NCBI GenBank assembly: GCA_022496805.1
Contig: CM040088.1
Coordinates: forward strand, 25,093,501 to 25,157,500
DNA length: 64,000 bases
Direction: 5' to 3'
From: Pohlia nutans
Taxonomy: Eukaryota; Streptophyta; Bryopsida; Bryales; Mniaceae
The translations under genes were made by a program, and so were the position numbers. Within the stretch, counting starts at the first letter, position 1. Every line of letters starts with the position of its first letter. A model generated the notes under the pieces. That model was not told the origin of the DNA, did no database searches, and saw nothing but the letters and a program-made list of their open reading frames with translations. Shown here in pieces: positions 56,910-64,000 of the stretch.

Positions 56910-59114
56910 CTACTGGATGTCAACATCAGTAATGAAACTATCTAACCAGGTTGAATTGAGTATGGATCTCATATTCTCAATCACACGCTGCAGCTTTAAA
57001 TTTTGGGTCTCAGATTCCTTGAGCTGATCTTCCAAGTTTGATTTTTGTACCTCAGATTCCATAAGCTGACGCTTCAACTCCACATTCGATAGCGCAAAAT
57101 CCTGCAGCTCCTTCTTTTGACGAGCCACCAACTGTTGAAGATGATTCAGCTGGCCATGCGGCAATTCCACTGGAGGGCTCGTCAATTGAAGCTCACGGTG
57201 CTCCAAATCTTGTGCAGCTGCTCCCTCAGCTTGTAGTTGACAACCACCAGGATGAGCAACGATATCAGTGATTCCACCGGTGGGCAGCTGGCTGTCGAGC
57301 CCACTTGATTGGGGTACAGGATCGTTGGCCCACAAAGAACGGAGCTCATCGGTCGTGAACAGCTCCATAGCGCTCCAATTGATTTGGTCGGAAGCAAGTG
57401 CTGGGTCAGCCAGTAAAGGAGATGCAAGCTCTGTGCCGTAACTGCCAGGTGCTGTAAAATCTGTAATCCGGGCAGATTGAATGCAAGGATCGGTTGTGGC
57501 ACCACCAACCTGAGAATTTGACATGAGAGTCGTGTTCCGTAGCTGCCCTCTGTGTCTATCCATAAGCTGATGCTTCGATAGCGCAGAATCCTGCAGCTCC
57601 TTTTGACGAGCCACCAACTGTTGAAGATGATTCAGCTGGCCATGCGGCAATTCCACTGGAGGGCTCGTCAATTGAAGCTCACGATGCTCCAAATCTTGTG
57701 CAGCTGCTCCCTCAGCTTGTAGTAGACAACCACCAGGATGAGCAACGATATCAGTGATTCCAACGGTGGGCAGCTCGCTGTCGAGGCCACTTGATTGGCG
57801 TACAGGATCGTTGGCCCACAAAGAATTGAGCGCATCGGTCATTAAACGGAGTTCATCAGTTGAAAAAGCGCTCGAATCGATTGTGTCGGAAGCAGGTACT
57901 GGGTCAACCGCTGGGTCGTAACTGCCAAGTGCTGTAAGATCTGTAATCTAGGCAGATTGAATGCAAGGATCGGTTGTGGCACCACCAACTTGAGAATTTG
58001 ACATGAGAGTCGTGTTCCGTAGCTGCACTCTGTGTCTATCCATCTCCTCCAGAAGGTCTGCATACACTGCCTTGGTTTTGCATGTGACCCATTTGGCTTT
58101 CGCCATGCCAGAGAGGCTCATCTCCTCCTCACTCATGGACGGAATGGAAAAGCGGATGCCATCTTCAAGCTGAACATCACCTTCCGCTTCCCCGTAAAAG
58201 AACGCTGCTATTTGAAGCACAATCCTTGCCTCGTGCTCGGTGTCGTATGAACCCAAAGAAAGGTAATTGAACTTGAGGGTGGTGTTGGAACCCAGTCTCT
58301 CTCTGAGTGGTGTGAATCGGGGCTCGTGCTTGACAAGGGAGAATGTGCCGGACTTGTTTTTTCTGATTCTGCGGTACACTCTTCCTCCAGGGACGCGAGA
58401 TTCATGTGAGCTGAATGGCGATGCTTGATCTGGCGTTTCAAGGGATTTGCGCTTGCGCCGAGTGGCAGGGCAAGATGCCTGTTTGAACTTGATCCAGATG
58501 TAGGCGCCTCGGAACAGCACTATGCACACGAAGGTGTCTCTGAAGTCCAAGGAGCCGGAGGAATAGGTTTTGGAGCCACCCTTGTCGGACACGCATCCCT
58601 GCAGATATTGGTACACCAAAGCAAGCAGGACCACTGCCGACACCACAACGTTGTATGCCGAGTCAAGCTCAGACGCTACGGCGTTGCCAAACAGTGCGCA
58701 TAATTCTTCTAGGCGAGTCACTCGCTCTTCTAGTTCAGAATAGACTTTGTATGATGTGACCCGCTCGTGCTTGATGCAAATCAGAGTCCAAGAAGCCGAA
58801 GAAAATCCTCGCTCGATGAGGTGCATGATCCCAGCTAGAACTTCAAGGCGCTGAGCATTCTTCTCCGCCCTCTTTAGCAATCCGTCTAGTTCTCTAACTT
58901 TTTCTAAGAGGGAATGAAATCCAAAGGTGTTAATATTCAAAATCCTAAGAGAAAACCACGTTCGACGAATCTGCTCATACTCATTGTATAAACGAACAAA
59001 TTCCTCATTAGATCCTAATGACACTGATTTGAACCGACAATTGTTCTTGGAAGAATCGGGGGACCTCATTGTGACACGATCAAGACCTTCAAAATGGAAC
59101 GTCGTCACATCCAC
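56910..59114 (-). pseudogene. AP2-like, membrane-spanning, coiled-coil protein gene with in-frame TAG
   Basis: One frame of 734 sense and stop codons runs from ATG 59114 to 56910 and is broken only by TAG at 57948-57950. The first part (388 aa) has coiled-coil helices (about 65-140, LLEKVRELDGLLKRAEKNAQ), two hydrophobic segments (about 154-172 and 194-209) and a basic RRKRK (219-223). The segment at about 247-310 resembles an AP2/ERF domain (VYRRIRKNKSGTF ... LSLGSYDTEHEAR ... AAFFYGE) but lacks several consensus residues. After the TAG come 35 open codons and a 310-aa part with a Leu/Gln-rich coiled coil at the end (ELQDFALSNVELKRQLMESE). A 480-bp stretch is duplicated in tandem. In the other repeat unit the TAG codon reads CGG (Arg). 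The first 388 aa may still be made. A known family was not identified; the AP2 likeness is weak. Confidence 0.55.
57085..58050 (-). repeat. 480-bp (160-codon) tandem duplication in coding sequence
   Basis: Two units begin at MDRHR (58041 and 57563 regions). They share RNTTLMSNSQVGGATTDPCI, SLWANDPV, QSSGLDS, ITDIVAHPGGC, GAAAQDLEHRELQLTSPPVE and GQLNHLQQLVARQK. They are close to identical over long runs, so the duplication is recent. Confidence 0.9.
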
Positions 59115-59860
59115 TACTCTACACTTCTTCTATGCTTTGGATTATTTTCTCATATGGAGCGAAGTAGGGCTAACTCGCAGTTCAACAAAGGCAGAGCCTC
59201 GAAGAAGATATGGACAATTTGTATACTCTCCTCTTCCTCAGGATGACTTGTCGCGAAGCAAAGAGGAGAGAAATCGGCACATGCAGATTCCTACACGACA
59301 AGGTACAATTACCGATCCCTCACTGGTTATGCAAATGTCAATCCTTCCACAACTGTCGCTTTCCTGGCAGCCATCAGAGAAGAGAGAAAAGAGAACAGAG
59401 AGAAATTGGGAAGCTCGGCGATGGCCTGCACAGACACAAGGAACTCTCAGTACCACGTAATGAACCTGCAAGACGAAACGCGGCTGCTGCTTCCATAGCT
59501 GGGCTTATGTAAGAGGCTGGTGGCGCCGGGTGGGGAGACGCCGCCCGGGTTGGCAATACGGGTGGGAGCCTGCCTGGGTCAACCCAGAATCCCAGCAGAC
59601 ATTCAGGAGTTCCGGTACTGTTCCGAGTATTGTTCATCCATTTTACTACAATCATTTCTTCTGTGGGCTCCATGAAATTTTCTCATTACAAATTTACACT
59701 ATTAGGGCTTCGGGGAGGGGGGAAGGGGGGGGGGGGGGGGGGAAGGGAGGGAGCGGGTGGGGAGATGCCGCCCGTGGTGGGCAAAGCGGGTGGGCGCCTG
59801 ACTGGGAGTCAATGCATTTGTAGTTATATACTCAACCCAGAATCTCAGCAGAGATTCAAG
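59115..59860. repeat. Upstream region with two diverged repeats
   Basis: 59515-59610 and 59750-59860 share GGGTGGGGAGA.GCCGCCCG, GCGGGTGGG.GCCTG.CTGGG and AACCCAGAATC.CAGCAGA. A G-run lies at 59720-59742. The promoter of the minus-strand gene should start near 59115. Confidence 0.6.
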
Positions 59861-59864
59861 AATA

Positions 59865-61155
59865 CCGACATTTATTTATCCATTTTATTACATTATGCAC
59901 AGAATTACTGTGCAATCAATTTGTTATGAAGTTCCACTGGTAGAGCGACACGCACCCTATAATCTCTAGCCAAGTAGGGAAAAATGGATTGAGCCATCTA
60001 TAAGTTTATTTATTGTATGGAACTTTCATCCAAAAATTTAAGATTGTAGAAATAAATTTAGAGGACTTTGACAATATCATCCACTTCTTTTGCCATGTTT
60101 TTGTAGTGTGACAGTAGCCACTTCCAAAATCACGTTAGATTATGGCGAAAATTTGTGAAGAAAAAATTTGACAACTACCAGTAGTCCAATGAAGTTTTCT
60201 CCTTACACATATACACTTTCAAGCAGTCAACTTTTATTTATTTTCCATTAGTAGAATGACCATGGAGAGCAGCTAGGTAGGAATTCCATATATATATATA
60301 TATCCATAAAATTATCTATTATAAGGCACTTTCATCCAAATTATGATGATTATAGAATTTTTTGAGATGATTTGGCGATTTCATCTACTATTTACCTATA
60401 TTTCCTAGTGTTAAAGTAGACACTCCCAGAATCACGTGAGATTCTGGCCAAAATTCGCAAGAAACTATTTGGCTGCTATCAATCAGGTCACTTTCATTTG
60501 CCAATTGTATTTGTCTGTACCATACCACAGACTCTCCTCTTTCAACTGTGTGGGTAACCTCGCTGTGATATTTCTGTTCAGTCTTTTGTAAATTTCAGTG
60601 ATTTCTTTTATTTGCAACTTTTCACCAAAAAATTACCACAAATGGATATTTGTTACAGACTTCTACACTAGATCATTGTATGATTCGTTGGATTTTAATA
60701 GAAATTTCAAGAATTGTGGATGAATGTGTATATTCAGAGACTCAGGAATACCGACAATTCTTTATCCATTTTTTTACATTCTGTACAGTATCACTTTGCA
60801 ACCAATTTATTTTGTTCTTGCATTGGTAGAGCGACATGCACCCTATAATGTAGCTAAATAAGAAAAATTGGATTGAACCATTCATAGATTTATTTATTGT
60901 AAGGAACTTTCATCCAAATATTGAAGATTATAGAAATAAATTTAGAGGACATTGACTATTTCATCCACTTTCCTACCTATTTTTCTGTAGTGTGAAAGTA
61001 GCCACTTCCAAAATCATGTTTAATTGTGGCGCGAATTCGCCAGAAAAAATTCACAGCTACTAGGTAGAACGACCATGGACTGCAACTAGGTAAGGAATTC
61101 AAAAAATAAATAAATAAAAAAATAAAAAAAATAAAAAAAAATAAAAAAAAAATAA

Positions 61156-61221
<66 letters not shown>

Positions 61222-61290
61222 GGTTATTCATAAATTTATCAATTATAAGGCTATTTCATCCAAATAATGACGATTATAGAGTTTTTTCAA
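59865..61290. repeat. Tandem direct duplication, unit about 890 bp
   Basis: Blocks at about 59865-60400 and 60755-61290 align (ATTTATCCATTTT, TGGTAGAGCGAC, GCACCCTATAAT, TTTATTTATTGTA.GGAACTTTCATCC, GACCATGGA). Microsatellites differ between the units ((TA)n short at 60291-60302, long at 61162-61215). Non-coding. Confidence 0.7.
61098..61215. repeat. A-rich (AAAAAT)n and (TA)n microsatellite
   Basis: Simple repeats; the ORF across them is spurious. Confidence 0.95.
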
Positions 61291-62993
61291 ATGACTTTGG
61301 TGCATGACGGATGAGAATACAGGAAGTGCTTCTATACAGTGGGGTTCAAAAAATTTGTGTAATTTTTCTACTATCATCAACTTCTAGTGTCCCCATTTGC
61401 ACATAAATGGTTGAATGAGCATGAAGTTTTGAATACAACATTGCAACTTCATGAATAACATATGTGCACAATTTGGTACCACAAAGATGAATAGAAAAAT
61501 GAAAAAGCATAATGTTACTTTTCATACGTAACATTTATATGAATGCTTTTTACTATCCAAAATTTGAGTAGATGAAAGAGGTTGGGATGGTGATCAATAT
61601 CGGTCATTTCAAATATAAAATACTGAACTTGGCTAGAGGGATGTAGAGATGATATAAGTTTTTTTTTAGAATTTCAATATACTTGATATAAACACTGAAC
61701 AACTTTGACATGATATTTCTCACTATTCAGTGGTTCATTTTCAAAACCCATTGCACCAAATTAAATCCCACATGTTTTCACCCCTCTCGAGACCTTTAGA
61801 ATTTCAAGCAAATCTTATAAAATGTAACTACGAGGGATATTTTGAACTTAATATATGAATAAAACTTGTACATTATGAATTTTTGATTCTATCCATATTG
61901 TTGGATCTATGATTGCAATCACCAATATATTTGTATAAAATTTGAAACTTAAAATTGAAAATTCTTTTGTAATTTGATTACAAATAAATATTGACAATTT
62001 GTACATGAAATCTGTTGTGATTGGTTGAAAGGTAATACTCTAAGTGTAGTGATTTTTGGAGGGTTTTTGGTTGTTTAATTTTATGACTTGACTTTTTTAA
62101 AAGCACTTTTACACTGAAATCTTCAATTTTTTGGGTGAATCACAACAACATGAAAAGAAGCTTAGAAATTTCACAAATCATATCCTTTCTAATTGGATCA
62201 CACATGCATAAAGCTAACTTCCCATTAAATTTATAATAATATATCCACGCTCCAAAAAGTCCAGGATGGATGACAAATTGTGTTTGATTTTGTACATCAT
62301 CCACTTTTTGGACATGTGGACACACTACTAGACAATGGCGACCAAGTTAACAAAAAATCAACAACATTCTATGGTTTTGTGCACTGTAATGACCGTTTTC
62401 ACTGATTTTCAAACTTTTTGTTAGGCAGCAAAAAAATTGTCTGAATTTTGTTGGTTTAGGCAGTGTAAGGAAAATCGTGACTAAATCAACAAAAAATATA
62501 ACAAATTTCATAACTTACCAATTTCAAAAAATGTTGAAAAGTGCATTATAAAGTGTTAATTTTACAAAAGCATTCAAATTATTATTTTTTAAATATATTT
62601 GTTAGATTAATTCTTTGAAAATAGAATCAACAAGTTCATTGTATATATAATATAGTTAATATTATATATATATATATATATAAAGAACATAAAAATATTA
62701 ATTAATGTCATAATATTATACTACTTATTTTCAAGGGTGTTTTCGTACTACGGGTGTCATAGTTTTGAACAATTATAAATGTTGTAAAACAATCGATTTT
62801 ATGATGTAATGTAATAAGTAGGGAAAATATCAAAAATATTTTAATGTTGTAAAATGAAATCTTTTGGAATCTTCTGGCATCTTTTCAAAATAGTTTGTAT
62901 TATTTTGGAATATTCTTATAATCTTCTAAAAAATAACCTTACAGTCTAAGTCCCAAAATATTTTTAGATCTTCATTATAGAATTTAGAAGCAA
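61216..62993. repeat. Intergenic with an inverted TTAA-family copy
   Basis: 61790-62320 is the inverted, diverged counterpart of 25466-26020. Its own ends are not clean. 62640-62685 is a TA-rich run. No gene recognised. Confidence 0.5.
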
Positions 62994-62997
62994 TTAA

Positions 62998-63587
62998 CCC
63001 CTAAACGTACCAGGGTGTCCCTGGAATTGACAATTTGAGAAAAAACATCATAAACTACTATTTAGAAGAATATTTTGGAATTCATATACAAATGAAAGTT
63101 CTAGATTTTGAAATTTAGATTCCATCCGTACGGTTTGATTCACTAATACTATCACCAATATTTAATTATAAAATTTGAAAGTTAAAATTAAAAATTCCTT
63201 CTAAATTCGATTACAAACAAAATTTTAATATTTTTTGAGTAAAATTTGTTGGAATGTGTTTGAAATGAGATACTCTTAAACGTGGTAACTCTTTGAAATT
63301 TTTGTGTTTCTTAAATCTATGACCTCATTTTTGCAAGGCCACTTTTGAACTACAATTAATGCAATTTTGGCTTGGTCAACGACTTGACATACTTCTACAT
63401 TTGAAAAATAAAGTAATTTTAGAAAAATATGTAATCAAGTATGACTAGATCCAACCGTTAGATAGGACAACAACTTGGTGAAGAATCTCCAAAAAATTGG
63501 ATGACTTTCATCCAAGCGTTGATGAGAACATGAGAAGGGTTTGAATTTGTTAGTCGTCCAGTTTCTGGACGCTCTGACGTTTAGGGG
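62998..63587. mobile_element. TTAA-flanked MITE, 590 bp
   Basis: CCCCTAAACGT ends are flanked by TTAA at 62994-62997 and 63588-63591. It is the inverted counterpart of 45519-46105 along its length. Non-coding. Confidence 0.75.
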
Positions 63588-63591
63588 TTAA

Positions 63592-64000
63592 CATTAAAAA
63601 TGCAATAAAATTACATTTTATACTTTTAGAATTCAAAATTTGGTATTATTGGTTGTAATTGTACTTTTCATCATAGAAGGAAAACAAAATAGATGTACTA
63701 AAAAGAACAACATTACCTTTCGGAAATAGTAAAATTTGTAACACAAGACAATGTCAGTAGAGGTGTTGTTTTTTTAAAAGTTCCCCTAGGTGGAGTTTAA
63801 CTTGGATTGGCATGATCCAAATTGGATTCAAAAGTATACTTGATTTCCTATTAAAAAATTATTATTATTTAAACAAATTTTTAATATTTAAGTCTCGGGT
63901 AGTTCATAAAAGGGGGCATTGACCAAAAAATGATCTCTAAAAGCATTACAAGTTAAATTGAGTTTAAAATCAGACTTTCTTCAAACTCAATTTGACCTTC
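63592..64000. repeat. Dispersed repeat fragment at window end
   Basis: 63780-63920 is similar, inverted, to about 4060-4200. No gene is seen, and the window ends inside it. Confidence 0.45.

Noticed and set aside
58927..59460. 177-codon plus-strand ORF
   Set aside because: It overlaps the 5' part of the minus-strand AP2-like gene and has no recognisable domain.

Overview
This is a nuclear window from a land plant, most likely a seedless one (moss, liverwort or lycophyte grade; the group is an inference and the species is not identified). The reasons are spliced genes with GT-AG introns, a plastid-type lipoxygenase, plant-type ATG101 and V-ATPase proteolipid genes, a plant BTB family, TTTAGGG telomere-type repeats, and AT-rich intergenic DNA packed with short nested transposons.

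Layout. 0-6 kb holds only repeats: TTAA-flanked elements, foldback palindromes, Mutator-like MITEs and one SINE-like insertion. 6-15 kb holds two BTB/POZ genes in inverted orientation, duplicated together with promoter and 5'UTR intron; copy 1 (minus) has a replaced 3' end and copy 2 (plus) has a late frameshift. 18.7-19.5 kb is a two-exon Bet v 1/START-like gene with a 15-residue repeat tail. 20.7-24.3 kb is a complete eight-exon lipoxygenase (minus, 941 aa). 27.0-29.6 kb is a complete seven-exon ATG101 (minus, 220 aa). 30-37 kb is mostly repeats. 37.2-38.8 kb is the RNA polymerase III subunit RPC4 (minus), divergent from a conserved gene of unknown function (39.4-41.4 kb, plus) across a duplicated promoter. 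42.2-43.3 and 47.6-48.9 kb are two nearly identical V-ATPase subunit c genes (minus) separated by transposon-rich DNA. 49.3-50.9 kb is an intact-looking Tc1-type DD34E transposon cutting a 47-bp tandem repeat. 53.0-55.7 kb is a large foldback. 56.9-59.1 kb is a two-part open frame (minus) for a membrane-spanning, AP2-like, coiled-coil protein interrupted by one in-frame TAG. 59.5-64 kb is repeats.

The genes are ordinary, independent nuclear genes (autophagy initiation, Pol III transcription, proton pumping, oxylipin synthesis, ubiquitin-adaptor-like BTB) and do not form one pathway. The most unusual content is the mobile DNA: a piggyBac-like TTAA MITE family with at least seven well-bounded copies, a Mutator-like MITE family with 8-9 bp target duplications (seven copies), and the Tc1 element, a class not typical of plants. 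Coordinates of spliced genes were built by hand from splice signals, reading-frame continuity and family conservation.
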